Shown here: positions 8,032 through 15,799 of the stretch, piece after piece
How the letters are laid out: each line of letters opens with the position of its first letter
Numbering within the stretch: position 1 is the first letter of the stretch
From: CAVXYC01 sp046154735
GTDB lineage: Bacteria; Chloroflexota; UBA6077; JACCZL01
Assembly: GCA_046154735.1 (NCBI GenBank)
Contig: JBJXFJ010000151.1
Span: 1-31,245, forward strand
Direction: 5' to 3'
DNA length: 31,245 bases
The notes under the pieces: model-generated
The model's database searches: none
The model's input: only the letters and a program-made list of their open reading frames with translations
Told to the model about the DNA's origin: nothing
Translations under genes and position numbers: made by a program

Positions 8032-10245
8032 TCAGGCGGAGTTTGTCGCTCGGCCGCCCACTTCGCGCACAACGTTGAACACGTCCCGAATCCCCTCGAT
8101 GCGCGAGAGAATGCGGCTCAGGGTGTGCAGCCCGCTGACTTCCACGGTGCACCAGACAGTCGCGGTCTGATCCTTATGGACAACGGCGCTCAGCGCGGTG
8201 ATGCTCAACTTCTCGTCGGCCACAAGCGAGGTCACATCACGCACCAGCCCTTCACGATCCCAGGCCTCCACACGCACTGTCACCGGGAACACCTGCTGAT
8301 CGGTTCGTCCCCAGTCCACGCGGACGAGTCGATCTTTCTCATCTTCTGAGATGACTGAGTTGCAGTCAGCGCGGTGGACCGTGACGCCTTTTCCACGGGT
8401 GATAAAACCGATGATCTCGTCTCCCGGGACCGGGTTGCAGCACCGCGCCAGTCTCGTGAGCAAGTCGCCCACACCCAGCACTCGGATTCCATGGGCTGGC
8501 GTGTCCGCGGGCGTGATTGGTTTCGCCAGCTCGAAGTCCGTGACTGGCTCCGCAACGTCCGTGGCCAGCTTCATCGACACCTGATGAGGGTGGATGTCAC
8601 CATAGCCCACGGCCGCTAAGAAATCATCCAGCTTGTCATGCTTGAAATGAGCCGGAATGTCCTCGAGCTTCATGTGCGCCAGCCCAAGTCGTTTCAGCTC
8701 CTTTTCCACGAGCTCACGTCCGTGAATGATGTTCTCGTCCCGTTGCTGCTTCCGAAACCACTGGCGGATTTTGTCTCGGGCAGTGGCCGTGCTGATATAC
8801 CCGAGGTTCGGGTTCAACCAGTCCCGGCTTGGCCCCTTAGAGCCGCGGGCTGTGATGATCTCAACGATGTCGCCATTCTGCAGTCGGTAATCGAGCGAGA
8901 CCATGCGGCCGTTTACCTTGGCCCCCACGCATTTGTGACCCACTTCTGTATGGATTCGGTAGGCAAAATCCAGCGGCGTGGCCCCCGTGGGAAGCTCTTT
9001 GATCTCACTCTTGGGTGTGAACACGTAGACCTGATCCTGAAATGCATCTGCCTTGAGTGAATCGACGAATTCCTGCGCCCCGCCAACCACATCCTTCTGC
9101 CAGTCCATGAGCTGGCGTAGCCAGGCAACTTTGGCATCAAACTTCAGGTCCGCCTTCTTGCCCTCTTTGTAGCGCCAATGCGCTGCCACACCGTACTCGG
9201 CCACCTGGTGCATCTCGTGAGTGCGAATCTGTATTTCAAGCGGACGACCGTCCAGACTCACAACCGAGGTGTGCAGTGACTGGTAGAGACTTTCTTTGGG
9301 GCTTGCGATGTAGTCATCAAACTGACCGGGCAGCGGATGCCAGAGCGCATGGACAATTCCCAGCACGCCGTAACACTCAGGCACCGTGTCTACCAGAACG
9401 CGTACGGCCAGAAGATCAAAAATCTGGCTGAAATCAGCCCGCCGGGCTTGCATCTTTCGCGAAATGCTGTAAATGTGCTTGGCCCGACCTGAAATCTCCG
9501 CGCTAATCCCGTGCTTCCTGAGCTCGTCTTCCAGCACTTCAACGACACGGGCGATGTGCTTCTCACGGGGTTGACGGCGCAAAGTCAGCTTTCCCGCGAT
9601 CTCGCGATAACGCTCCGGCTCAAGATGCCGGAATGAGAGATCCTCGAGCTGCCACTTGACCTGCCAGATACCCAGCCGATTCGCCAGCGGCGCGTAGATA
9701 TCCAGAGTCTCCTGGGATATCCGCTTACGCTTCTCTTCCGGCAACGCATCCAGGGTCTTCATATTGTGCAGGCGATCAGCAAGCTTTATCAGGACGACCC
9801 GGATATCTTCCGCCATGGCCAGAAACATCTTGCGCATGTTCTCGGCCCACATTGCCTGGTCATCCATCGGGCGACGATCCGGTTCACCGGCCTGCCAATC
9901 CATCTTGGAGAGCTTGGTCACACCGTCAACGAGTTTGGCAACCTCAGGTCCGAAGCGCGATTCAAGCTCTTGAATGGACACGCCCACATCTTCAACGACG
10001 TCATGCAGCAGCGCTGCGCAGATAGAATCCGCATCCAGCTTGAGCTCAGCCAGGGTTTCTGCCGCCGCGAGCGGGTGGATGATATACGGCTCGCCGGATC
10101 GACGGTGCTGCCCATCGTGCAACTCGGCAGCATACGTGTGGGCGCGGCGAATAACCTCGAGATCATTAGCTCCGAGGTACTGGCCGGCCATCTTGAGCAG
10201 GCGGCTGGCACCGAGGGCTACCGGGCCAACGCTGGACGTGGTCAC
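8032..10245 (-). CDS. rel: Bifunctional (p)ppGpp synthetase/hydrolase, RelA/SpoT family
   Basis: Cytoplasmic stringent-response enzyme that makes (p)ppGpp from GTP/GDP and ATP and also hydrolyses it; 737 residues, normal length. The hydrolase domain keeps its metal residues: H57 in EPYIIHP, H81-D82 with E85-D86 in HDVVED, and D157/N161 in LADRLHNM, so hydrolysis should be active. The synthetase domain has GRAKHIYSISRKM (253-265), QIFDLLAVRV and DYIASPKESLYQSLHT. A TGS domain follows (VYVFTPKSEIKELPTG). The ribosome-sensing zinc region contains CCNPVPGDEIIGFITRGKG, and a C-terminal ACT domain covers the last 75 residues. The start is GTG at 10245, the first start after an in-frame stop; a later Met is residue 18. 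A perfect TATAAT box lies just upstream. It appears to be a single-gene unit. Confidence 0.97.
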   Translation of the reverse strand: MTTSSVGPVALGASRLLKMAGQYLGANDLEVIRRAHTYAAELHDGQHRRSGEPYIIHPLAAAETLAELKLDADSICAALLHDVVEDVGVSIQELESRFGPEVAKLVDGVTKLSKMDWQAGEPDRRPMDDQAMWAENMRKMFLAMAEDIRVVLIKLADRLHNMKTLDALPEEKRKRISQETLDIYAPLANRLGIWQVKWQLEDLSFRHLEPERYREIAGKLTLRRQPREKHIARVVEVLEDELRKHGISAEISGRAKHIYSISRKMQARRADFSQIFDLLAVRVLVDTVPECYGVLGIVHALWHPLPGQFDDYIASPKESLYQSLHTSVVSLDGRPLEIQIRTHEMHQVAEYGVAAHWRYKEGKKADLKFDAKVAWLRQLMDWQKDVVGGAQEFVDSLKADAFQDQVYVFTPKSEIKELPTGATPLDFAYRIHTEVGHKCVGAKVNGRMVSLDYRLQNGDIVEIITARGSKGPSRDWLNPNLGYISTATARDKIRQWFRKQQRDENIIHGRELVEKELKRLGLAHMKLEDIPAHFKHDKLDDFLAAVGYGDIHPHQVSMKLATDVAEPVTDFELAKPITPADTPAHGIRVLGVGDLLTRLARCCNPVPGDEIIGFITRGKGVTVHRADCNSVISEDEKDRLVRVDWGRTDQQVFPVTVRVEAWDREGLVRDVTSLVADEKLSITALSAVVHKDQTATVWCTVEVSGLHTLSRILSRIEGIRDVFNVVREVGGRATNSA

Positions 10246-10274
10246 ACCTACACCACCATAAATCTATGTCAATG

Positions 10275-10280
10275 ATTATA
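10275..10280 (-). promoter_or_regulatory. -10 box (TATAAT) for the rel gene
   Basis: A perfect TATAAT on the minus strand ends 29 bases before the GTG start of rel. The -35 region at the right spacing (ACTGCG) is poor, so the promoter may depend on an activator or on other features. The predicted leader is only about 20 bases. Confidence 0.5.
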
Positions 10281-10342
10281 CGCGCCGGGCATGAAGACGC
10301 AGTGAGAGTGCCCTCCGGCGAGCGCGACCGAAACTTGTGCGC

Positions 10343-10452
10343 GCCTGATTTTGGAAGTGTGGCGTGCGGGAGCGCTGCTTGAGATATTCCCCCAACCCAG
10401 TCCAAGGGATAAGCAAAGTAGCGCTCCCGCACGCCGCACTCCAAAATCAGGC
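10343..10452. repeat. Long imperfect inverted repeat with GGAGTGCGGCG core
   Basis: The arms at about 10343-10380 and 10415-10452 match as inverted copies over 37-38 bases with a few differences (shared words: GCCTGATTTTGG, GGCGTGCGGGAGCGCT). They are separated by about 34 bases. The core TTTGGAGTGCGGCGTGC is shared with the palindrome at 5063-5114. The 312-base space 10246-10557 holds this element, the rel -10 box and the hairpin at 10472-10515. No gene is seen in it. Confidence 0.75.
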
Positions 10453-10471
10453 ACGCATCGTCCCAGGTTCT

Positions 10472-10515
10472 AAGGACACCCCTCCCGCGTGCGGGAGGGG
10501 CAGCCGGAGTCCTTT
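10472..10515 (-). terminator. Strong hairpin downstream of the GT-C gene, possible terminator
   Basis: A perfect 10-base-pair stem, CCCCTCCCGC against GCGGGAGGGG (10479-10488 and 10491-10500), has a 2-base loop. It is enclosed by a second complementary pair, AAGGAC (10472-10477) and GTCCTT (10509-10514). It lies about 45 bases after the stop of the minus-strand glycosyltransferase gene. There is no T-run, so it may be a dispersed repeat rather than an intrinsic terminator. Confidence 0.45.
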
Positions 10516-10557
10516 CACCATTCAGAATGATCCCCGGATCAGAATTGCCTCCCATCT

Positions 10558-12129
10558 CTACGGTTGGAGACGAAAAAGACGCGTGCTGTCCGCTGACTGC
10601 AGTCGGTCGACTGAGCGGTCATCAATGGCTCGCTTGAGATTTCGATCAACGAGCTCCTGCCATTGATAACTCCGATCAGATCCAACCACCCAGACCGTCT
10701 GCCCGCTGAGATCCTGCCCCAGGGCCATCTCCAGCTCGGCGGCGGAGCGAATGAGTCGGGCATTGGTGTGAATTTCCCGCGGGTCACCATTTGGACGATA
10801 GGTGTATTTCTCGTAATCCCGACTCACCAGCCAGTAATCCGTTCTTCCCAGATATGCCTGAGTGATCGTCGGAATGTCCGTCACTACCACATCCCCTGGG
10901 CGATACCCCATCCGCTGCAGGTCATTCATCCAGGTTCCATTAGCCCGCTGAACTTCGGTCCGACGCGCAACTCCAACCAGATCCAGGTGAATCAGCGGCA
11001 CACCAAGCAACAGAATCATCGCCCCGATCGTTCCGATGAGTCCCGAAAAGCGTAGTCGCACAATCGTCGTGAGATCAGTTAGGCCGGTTGCGGCAAGGAT
11101 CATCATGGGTGGGACCAGCGCTAATCCGTAGCGCTCCTGGGGACGGTCCGGTAGAACGAAGGCGTCAATGATGAAGAGCGGAATAATCGCCACGGCCAGG
11201 GTCAACCTCTCTGGACGAAACTGGAGAGCCAGGCCGGCGATTGCCGCGGCCAGCAGCAGCCAGTATCGATCCGTGAGCATGCGGCCGTAGAAGCGAAAAC
11301 CGGCGAGATCCGTATTCAGCGTCAGATATTCAGTCACTTCACCCATACGGCCGGCCAATGTGTCCACTCTGTGCGTGAGCGTGAAACTCGCCAGCGCTGC
11401 AAGCCCTACGAGGACCGTAGCCACGGGCAAGAGCAGAAGTCGAGCACGCTCAGCACCACTCATCGTCTGACGCAACAGCCAGATCACCGTCAACGCCCAG
11501 CACGGGAGCAAGGTGAGGAAGAGCTCGTGCGTGAGTAAACCCACCCCAGTGGCTAGAGCGGCCAGCATCAGCGCCGCGCTGGATCGCTTCGTGAGCGCAA
11601 GATTCAGCCCCAGCAAGGTCAGCATCCAGAGAAGCACAAATAGCGAAAAAAACCACGCCTGCCGCGACCAGAAGATCAAGGGGGGATAGAGTGCAACGAG
11701 CCCTCCAGCAATGAACGCCGCACCAAATCCACCCAACCGGCCCGCGTGGACGGCAACAATGGGAATCAGCAATGTGCCGAACAGAACACTGGGCAGTCTG
11801 GCAGCGAAATCCGAGTCGCCAAAGAGGCTCAAGTTCGGAGCAATGCTGAGCGCCACGGGGAGCCCGCGCGTATAGACCTTACCAGAGGGCAGCACCGGCC
11901 AGCCCTGGTCTTGAATGCCTCGGGCTACCAGCACCAGCCGCGCCTCATCAATACTCAAACTCAGGGAAACCTGGTGCAGATCCCGTAGTCGGATGAACAT
12001 TCCTGCAAGGGTGATCAGTGTCAACAGGCAGATCGTCGCCCAGAGGAATCGGCGCTCAGGTAACGGGTCTCGAATGGCCGGCACTTGCGCGGTGACGCTA
12101 GAGTGCATCGCGTGAGCTCGACTCAGCAT
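10558..12129 (-). CDS. GT-C family integral membrane glycosyltransferase (ArnT/PMT, GT39/GT83-like)
   Basis: A 523-residue polytopic membrane protein with about ten or more predicted helices. After the first helix (around 30-50) an extracytoplasmic loop carries the acidic pair D61-E62 in SIDEARLV, the place of the catalytic Asp in GT-C enzymes. The GDSDFAARLPSVLFGTLLIP motif that follows is typical of ArnT/PMT proteins. Such enzymes take sugars from polyprenyl-phosphate donors and add them to lipids, proteins or glycans outside the membrane. The C-terminal 120 residues are a soluble extracytoplasmic part. ATG at 12129 overlaps the previous gene by 32 bases; ATG at 12108 is an alternative. It is probably co-transcribed with that coiled-coil membrane protein. 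Proximity to the PimA-like cluster suggests, but does not prove, a role in lipoglycan assembly. Confidence 0.82.
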   Translation of the reverse strand: MLSRAHAMHSSVTAQVPAIRDPLPERRFLWATICLLTLITLAGMFIRLRDLHQVSLSLSIDEARLVLVARGIQDQGWPVLPSGKVYTRGLPVALSIAPNLSLFGDSDFAARLPSVLFGTLLIPIVAVHAGRLGGFGAAFIAGGLVALYPPLIFWSRQAWFFSLFVLLWMLTLLGLNLALTKRSSAALMLAALATGVGLLTHELFLTLLPCWALTVIWLLRQTMSGAERARLLLLPVATVLVGLAALASFTLTHRVDTLAGRMGEVTEYLTLNTDLAGFRFYGRMLTDRYWLLLAAAIAGLALQFRPERLTLAVAIIPLFIIDAFVLPDRPQERYGLALVPPMMILAATGLTDLTTIVRLRFSGLIGTIGAMILLLGVPLIHLDLVGVARRTEVQRANGTWMNDLQRMGYRPGDVVVTDIPTITQAYLGRTDYWLVSRDYEKYTYRPNGDPREIHTNARLIRSAAELEMALGQDLSGQTVWVVGSDRSYQWQELVDRNLKRAIDDRSVDRLQSADSTRLFRLQP

Positions 12130-12793
12130 GAGAGATGATGCGCGTGGGATGCGTCAGAAGCAGTAGCGCCGCTCCTATGGCCAGGAAGAGCAAAGATTGC
12201 AGGGCAAACCCGGCAATGACCAGATGAGCAAGCCACTCCCCGCTGGAGATCGTCTGCGCAATTGCCTGACTATCCGCCGCTGAGGCAATTTGATCGGCAA
12301 TCCAATAGGACTGTTGCTCCAGTACACGAAGCTCCTGCTCGAGCGCGGCGAAATCTCGCTGATTGGCTTCCAGTGAATGTCCGGTGCCGGTCAACGCCAT
12401 TGCCAACTCGTCCAGCCGCTGACCGGAGCGTTCGAGTGGCTGGGCTACATCCCCAAAAGGACGCGATCCAAAGATCTCAAAGCGCATTTCATTCGCCAAT
12501 GTGGACATGGCGGACGCCAGATCGGTAGCACTGGCCGCCCCCGCAATGAGACTCTCCTGAGCTCGCCCGAGACTTTGGGTACCTGAAGACGATGCACTGG
12601 CTGCGCTACCAAGCGTGCGTCCTATGGACCGCGCCGTGGCACTTGAATCCGCCGGGCGTACCGAGGCAAGGGCCGCATGGGCATCGCTCGAGAGTGCCGC
12701 GGCCTGGCGGGCACCCAACACACTTGCAACGATGCCAGTAAGGCCGTAAGTCAAGAGCAAGGCGGCGATCAGGCGAATGACGAGGGGGCGCAT
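12098..12793 (-). CDS. Hypothetical membrane protein: two helices flanking an Ala/Ser-rich coiled coil
   Basis: I do not recognise a family. From ATG at 12793 the protein has 231 residues. An N-terminal helix (VIRLIAALLLTYGLTGIVAS) is followed by about 165 residues rich in Ala, Ser, Gln, Glu and Leu with heptad-like spacing (for example RDFAALEQELRVLEQQSYWIADQI), then a C-terminal helix (LVIAGFALQSLLFLAIGAALLLL) and a short basic/acidic tail. The layout resembles bacterial chemoreceptor-like or scaffold proteins with a periplasmic coiled coil, but no HAMP or signalling tip is seen. A GTG at 12823 in the same frame is also possible; neither start has a good ribosome site. Its end overlaps the glycosyltransferase start, which suggests coupled translation and a shared envelope role. 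Confidence 0.65.
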   Translation of the reverse strand: MRPLVIRLIAALLLTYGLTGIVASVLGARQAAALSSDAHAALASVRPADSSATARSIGRTLGSAASASSSGTQSLGRAQESLIAGAASATDLASAMSTLANEMRFEIFGSRPFGDVAQPLERSGQRLDELAMALTGTGHSLEANQRDFAALEQELRVLEQQSYWIADQIASAADSQAIAQTISSGEWLAHLVIAGFALQSLLFLAIGAALLLLTHPTRIISHAESSSRDAL

Positions 12794-12851
12794 GGTGTAT
12801 GCAAAAACAATAACGCGGCGCACACTGGCGCCGCGATCACGTCTCCACTAA

Positions 12852-12926
12852 TGGTACCCCCGGCGGGACTCGAACCCACGCTTCCGGCTTCGGAGGCCGG
12901 CGCTCTATCCGCTGAGCTACGGGGGC
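12852..12926 (-). tRNA. tRNA-Arg (anticodon CCG), CCA encoded
   Basis: Read on the minus strand, a full cloverleaf is present in 75 bases. The acceptor stem is GCCCCCG with CGGGGGU (first pair G-U), the D arm is GCTC-AGCGGATA-GAGC, and the anticodon arm is CCGGC-CTCCGAA-GCCGG with anticodon CCG, which reads CGG (Arg). The T arm is GTGGG-TTCGAGT-CCCGC, the discriminator is A73, and CCA is encoded at 12854-12852. No partial copy of the 3' end is seen nearby, so there is no sign of an integrated element using this tRNA. Confidence 0.97.
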
Positions 12927-12939
12927 TAGCGTATGGGGG

Positions 12940-12968
12940 ATTCTAACGTCCGTCCAGCCGGGGAGCAA
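12940..12968 (-). promoter_or_regulatory. Promoter for tRNA-Arg
   Basis: On the minus strand TTGCTC (12963-12968), a 17-base spacer and TAGAAT (12940-12945) lie just upstream. The start of transcription would fall a few bases before the tRNA 5' end at 12926. Confidence 0.55.
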
Positions 12969-13051
12969 CCGCGCGAGGCACGAAGACGCTTGGGAGTGCG
13001 ACGCGCCCGGCCTGGATTCCCCGGTCGTTCGCTCAAAACGGAGATGGAACG

Positions 13052-13636
13052 TTAAGAGTGCTCCCCGAGTTGTCCGGCCACGTGCACGGCTCTCTGCCAG
13101 ACCGTGATAAACGTCAGCGCCGCCAGCAGGATAATCGCGGGAAAGAGCAGGTATTCATGCAAAATGAGCCCCGCGCCCGTGAGTACCACCCGCTCCGGAC
13201 GCTGAAACCAGCCGATGCTGCAGTCAATGCCCAGGCCTTCGGCGCGGGCCCGCGCATAGCTCACTCCGAACGAGCCAATAAGTGCCAGGGCAGCGACGGA
13301 GGCTTCAATTGGCCGAGTCTGGCCAGCGTAGTAGTACACCAGGCCAGCAAAAATTGCAGCCTCAGCGAACCGATCAAGCACTGAATCCAGAAAAGCGCCA
13401 AAGGGGCGAACCGTGCCCGTGGCGCGGGCCACTGCCCCATCAAACATATCCAGCGCGCTGACCAGAAGGAAGGCAACCCCCGCGGCGCTGAGCTGCCCCA
13501 GCGCAATAACCACGCCAACGGCGCACGATCCAACACAGCCTGCAATCGTGATTGAATCAGCGGTAACCCCGCATCGTATGAGCAAGGACACCAGAGGGGC
13601 GATTACACGGCCGGCTGGTGTTCGGAGTCGCTCCAT
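13052..13636 (-). CDS. CDP-alcohol phosphatidyltransferase, probable phosphatidylinositol-phosphate synthase
   Basis: A 194-residue membrane enzyme that swaps the CMP of CDP-diacylglycerol for an alcohol phosphate. The family's metal motif is complete: D63-x2-D66-G67-x2-A70-R71-x8-G80-x3-D84-x3-D88. The segment SYARARAEGLG followed by FQRPERV (about 126-150) resembles the phosphate-binding region of actinobacterial phosphatidylinositol-phosphate synthase, where Arg/Lys residues hold inositol phosphate. Phosphatidylglycerophosphate synthase is the main alternative. ATG at 13636 lies 12 bases after the PimA-like gene, so the two are in one operon. The operon's content (PimA-like enzyme, acyltransferases) supports the inositol lipid assignment. 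It is the last gene of that operon. Confidence 0.82.
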   Translation of the reverse strand: MERLRTPAGRVIAPLVSLLIRCGVTADSITIAGCVGSCAVGVVIALGQLSAAGVAFLLVSALDMFDGAVARATGTVRPFGAFLDSVLDRFAEAAIFAGLVYYYAGQTRPIEASVAALALIGSFGVSYARARAEGLGIDCSIGWFQRPERVVLTGAGLILHEYLLFPAIILLAALTFITVWQRAVHVAGQLGEHS

Positions 13637-13648
13637 GAGAACCGGACC

Positions 13649-14851
13649 TTAGCGGCGGCCCAGGAGATGAGCAACTTGCTTAGCCGTTGAACCGTACCCA
13701 CGAAGTAGCGTCTGAGAAACCTGCTTGGTGAGATCGGTCCGGGCAATAACCTCCTGGTAATAGGTCACAATGTCGTCGGTCACCGTTGACCAATCGTAGC
13801 GCTGCGCCTTCTGTTGACCCGCGGCACCGAGTTTGCGGCGCAAGTCCGCATCGGCCAGAAGATGTGTCAGACCCACCGCGAGCGCCTGCGGATCCTTGGG
13901 CTCCACCAACAATCCATCTGCTCCGTGGGTCACTACTTCAGCGTATCCATCGATCCTGGTGGCGAGGATTGGTCGGCCAGCAGCCATTGCTTCCAGAAGA
14001 ACGATTCCAAAGCTCTCAGCGCCGGTAGACGGTGCGCAGAAAACATCTGCACGTTGGAAGTAGGCCGGCAGAACCGCCGCCGGGACAAAGCCCACAAGCT
14101 CCACCTCACTCCAGCCCTGCTTCTGAATGAAGGCTCGATAGCCCTCCAGAGGACGTCCGTGACCCACCACAATCAAGCGTGCACGCGGAAATTCGCGGCG
14201 TACCGTGGCCCAGGCCCGCAGCAGATAACTCAGCCCTTTTCGCTTTTCCATCCGCCCCACGAACAGCACGATGGGTCGATCCCCACGTAGCTCCGGCGGC
14301 ACGGCAATGGGCGTTGAAAACCGCTCCACATTGATCCCATTCGGAATCACCCGATATTCACCAGGGAAATACTCAGCTACGAACTCCCGCGCCGGGCGGG
14401 AGACAGCGATCAGCCCATGGAGTTTGGTGAAGAGCGGCCGAATCATGGGTTTGGCGTAAAAGTAGGCGATATTGGAGCGTCGGAAGGCGTGAAAGGTGCC
14501 CACATTCACCGTATGGGAGTGGCGCAGCACGGTCAGCGGAAGTGCCGGCATCATTGGCTCGTGCAGGTGAATGAGATCAAACTTCTCAGCCGCCAGTAGG
14601 CGTTTTACCTGAACATATCCGCGTAACGGCAAGGTGACCCGTGCAACAGACCCATTTGTCGGGATCGGGATCACACGCCCAATGGGGTGAACGAAGGGTG
14701 AAAGTGAAGCCTCGTCACGCGGACCGGACATGGGCGCAATGACGTGCACCTCATGGCCGCGGAGCCGGAGCTGTTCACTTAGGTGCGTCACGTGCTCCGT
14801 GACTCCGCCTGGATAAGCGAAATCGTACGGGGAGGCGAGCGCAATTTTCAC
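13649..14851 (-). CDS. PimA-like GT4 glycosyltransferase (phosphatidylinositol alpha-mannosyltransferase family)
   Basis: A GT-B-fold enzyme of 400 residues predicted to transfer mannose from GDP-mannose to a phosphatidylinositol-type acceptor on the inner face of the membrane. PimA hallmarks: a PYDFAYPGGVTEHV opening with the G15-G16 donor loop, IPIPTNGSVARV (63-72), HLHEP (95-99), H121 in the GTFHAF position of the catalytic His, VGRMEKRKGL with R210 and K215 for the nucleotide phosphates, and the E289-x7-E297 motif in STGAESFGIVLLEAM. The start was chosen as GTG at 14851, 13 bases after the preceding acyltransferase stop, where alignment with PimA begins (VKIALASPYDF). The longer frame to 14938 would add 29 unrelated residues inside that gene. 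Other GT4 acceptors are possible, but the GSVAR and PGGV motifs together favour PimA. Confidence 0.88.
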   Translation of the reverse strand: MKIALASPYDFAYPGGVTEHVTHLSEQLRLRGHEVHVIAPMSGPRDEASLSPFVHPIGRVIPIPTNGSVARVTLPLRGYVQVKRLLAAEKFDLIHLHEPMMPALPLTVLRHSHTVNVGTFHAFRRSNIAYFYAKPMIRPLFTKLHGLIAVSRPAREFVAEYFPGEYRVIPNGINVERFSTPIAVPPELRGDRPIVLFVGRMEKRKGLSYLLRAWATVRREFPRARLIVVGHGRPLEGYRAFIQKQGWSEVELVGFVPAAVLPAYFQRADVFCAPSTGAESFGIVLLEAMAAGRPILATRIDGYAEVVTHGADGLLVEPKDPQALAVGLTHLLADADLRRKLGAAGQQKAQRYDWSTVTDDIVTYYQEVIARTDLTKQVSQTLLRGYGSTAKQVAHLLGRR

Positions 14852-14864
14852 GTCGTTGTGTGCC

Positions 14865-15740
14865 TCAGCACCGAGGGGACTCCAGAGGCCGATCCCAGAC
14901 AGGCACAAACAGCGTCCACTGCCCGGGTGCCTGTGCAATATAGTACTCTAATCGCTCCACAACGCGGCGAGTGAACGCTCTGGCATCGACGTCGCGATCA
15001 CCCGTTCGTTCGATCGTAACAGGTGCCTCAATGACCCCGCGAACACGTCCATCTGGATCTCGCAGGACGAGTGACGGGAGCAGCGCGGCACCTGTGGCGA
15101 GCGCAAGCGTGGCGGCGCCCAATGATAGTACGGCGGGAGCATCAAAGAATTGAATCGGCGCCCCAGTGCCGCTCAGCTCCCGGTCTAGCATGAGCCCCAG
15201 GACATGATTGGCGCGGAGCTCGCGAATCAAGCGTCGTCCGATTGCATCGGCGTTCAGTGGGATTATCTGCACCCCGCGAGCGCTTCTGTAGCCTGAAATG
15301 AGGTTGAACAGCGCGGGTGGTTGAATCGGTTCCACAACCGTGCGCATGGGCCACCCGTGCATTGCCAGCACCTGAGCTGCCAATGCTGCGCTACCCAGAT
15401 GCATACCCGCCAGAATGGCGCCCCGACCTTCAGCGAGAGCGGCCTCCAGATGTTGCATGCCTTCCACGCGGGCCCAGTCATGGATCGTCACGGGTGTCAA
15501 GCTTGGAATGATGAACGTATCCAGGTAATTGCGCGCAGCACTCCGAAACATCTCGCGAACGACGGTGTTGGGTGGCCACGCACGATACACGTGGCGCAGA
15601 TTGGCCCGCGCGGCCATTCTACCCGCCCGATTGACGCGAAATGCGGCTTCTCCAAAGAAGTCGCACAATGCATAGCTCACCGCTCGAGGAAGTAGAGGCA
15701 CAAGCCAACTTGCAACTCGATAAATCAGATACGCCGCCAC
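14865..15740 (-). CDS. LpxL/PatA-type acyltransferase with altered catalytic motif (copy B)
   Basis: A 291-residue protein of the lysophospholipid/lauroyl acyltransferase family that includes HtrB/LpxL and mycobacterial PatA, which acylates the mannose of PIM. It has a short N-terminal hydrophobic segment, then RGAILAGMHLGSAALAAQ with H114, LMLDRELSGTGAPIQFFD, and the LSLGAATLALATGAALLPSLV segment conserved in the family. The expected HX4D pair is broken: position 119 is Ala, whereas the neighbouring copy has H-IGNW-D. The DNA (CAT CTG GGT AGC GCA GCA) supports this reading, and the frame is otherwise intact. The start is GTG at 15740 with GAGGTGG upstream. It may be a non-catalytic partner, or it may use another acid such as the one in DRELSG. 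It sits between the active paralogue and the PimA-like gene in one operon. Confidence 0.85.
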   Translation of the reverse strand: MAAYLIYRVASWLVPLLPRAVSYALCDFFGEAAFRVNRAGRMAARANLRHVYRAWPPNTVVREMFRSAARNYLDTFIIPSLTPVTIHDWARVEGMQHLEAALAEGRGAILAGMHLGSAALAAQVLAMHGWPMRTVVEPIQPPALFNLISGYRSARGVQIIPLNADAIGRRLIRELRANHVLGLMLDRELSGTGAPIQFFDAPAVLSLGAATLALATGAALLPSLVLRDPDGRVRGVIEAPVTIERTGDRDVDARAFTRRVVERLEYYIAQAPGQWTLFVPVWDRPLESPRC

Positions 15741-15799
15741 ATAACCACCTCAGGGCGTCCCGCTTGGGGCGCCACACTCCGTCATGACACTGCGCCATG

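Noticed and set aside
12852..13051. Integrated mobile element at tRNA-Arg
   Set aside because: No integrase, no duplicated tRNA 3' end and no cargo genes were seen around the tRNA.
13649..14938. Longer PimA-like protein starting at 14938
   Set aside because: The extra 29 residues lie in the acyltransferase gene and do not match the family; the GTG at 14851 fits the alignment and spacing.
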